Assembly: GCA_013396525.1 (NCBI GenBank)
Contig: VWYX01000851.1
Span: forward strand, 239,597-303,596
Direction: 5' to 3'
DNA from: Chaetorhynchus papuensis
Lineage: Eukaryota; Chordata; Aves; Passeriformes; Rhipiduridae
DNA length: 64,000 bases
In this document: positions 63,601-64,000 of the stretch, in pieces
Layout of the letters: each line of letters starts with the position of its first letter
How positions within the stretch are numbered: position 1 is the first letter of the stretch
Translations under genes and position numbers: made by a program
The notes under the pieces: model-generated
What the model was told of the DNA's origin: nothing
What the model saw: the letters and a program-made list of their open reading frames with translations, nothing else
Database searches by the model: none

Positions 63601-64000
63601 TTAAAGTAAATTCTGTTATGAACCAGGTTTTACTGAAATTTCCAGAGCAAAGTTATTAGAAGGAGATGCAGAAAAATGTAAAGAACTAAAAATGGGCCAA
63701 TATCCTCTAAATGGTCCCAGAACATTGCTTATGAGATATTGCTGATGCTGAGTCTCTCTGACAGTGGTTTTGGTCAAGTGAGGGTAGGAGGCAGGTGGAA
63801 GATGTGGAAGATCACTTAAGGCTGCTGAAAATAAAGATGCATCTATCTCACAGATACAGTTCATATGTAAGGACCTGATAGGAAAGATTTATTTCGTAAG
63901 ATGCCAAAACCCACAACAGTTCCTTCAGCTTCCAGGGTTGTATGCTCATCCTTAATGTAAGAGAATGAACATTTGAAACTTTTTACCTACTAAGAGAATA
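60684..64000. other. Unique sequence, no gene seen
   Basis: No repeat body or gene is recognised to the end of the window. Open frames are under 100 codons. A poly-T run lies at 62111-62121. Confidence 0.6.

Noticed and set aside
1..64000. CRISPR array, operon, phage or plasmid features
   Set aside because: CR1 elements, LTRs and AT-rich noncoding layout show vertebrate nuclear DNA; no regularly spaced repeats or bacterial gene order exist.

Overview
This window looks like bird nuclear DNA with no recognisable protein-coding gene. The evidence for a bird is the repeat content. There are CR1 LINE fragments in seven places, several still carrying the CR1 3' end (the 'TTCCAACCCAAACCATTCTATGA'-like terminus, partly decayed). 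There are two solo LTRs of avian endogenous-retrovirus type and a third LTR-like block. The unique sequence is AT-rich, with A-rich simple tracts. A 49-base N gap sits inside a pentanucleotide repeat. I think a neoavian bird is likely because the LTR at 38685-39765 resembles a family I remember from zebra finch and relatives, but that is memory, not a search.

Layout. 1-11.7 kb is AT-rich unique sequence with two antisense CR1 pieces (4.11 and 6.29 kb), a CA microsatellite (8.75 kb) and an A-rich tract (10.3 kb). 11.77-11.96 kb is a long all-purine (AGGAG)n tract containing the gap. 13.19 kb and 21.96 kb carry two copies of the same 143-bp sequence, about 92% identical, not from a family I recognise. 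A CR1 piece (17.4 kb) and a 615-bp solo LTR with a near-perfect 6-bp target duplication (18.45-19.06 kb) lie between them. 22.86 kb holds a sense CR1 end, 23.97 kb a TG/AT dinucleotide tract and 29.09 kb a (GGGAAA)n tract. 29.2-38.7 kb is featureless. 38.69-39.77 kb is a solo LTR of about 1.1 kb. 47.93-49.41 kb is a nested pair in which a younger sense CR1 has split an older antisense CR1. 50.0 kb and 55.6 kb carry a second unexplained repeat pair of about 450 bp, strongly diverged. 57.37-57.86 kb is an LTR-like block with CCAAT and TATA boxes. 60.0-60.7 kb holds two CR1 ends head to tail.

All long open frames I looked at fall in these repeats, in low-complexity tracts, or show no recognisable domain. 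The window therefore reads as an intergenic desert or the inside of a very long intron. The things most worth a second look are the two unexplained repeat pairs, the solo LTR with its target duplication, the promoter-like block at 57.4-57.9 kb, and three weak coding candidates (5.15, 46.4 and 56.3 kb). I found no clear sign of a new biological system.
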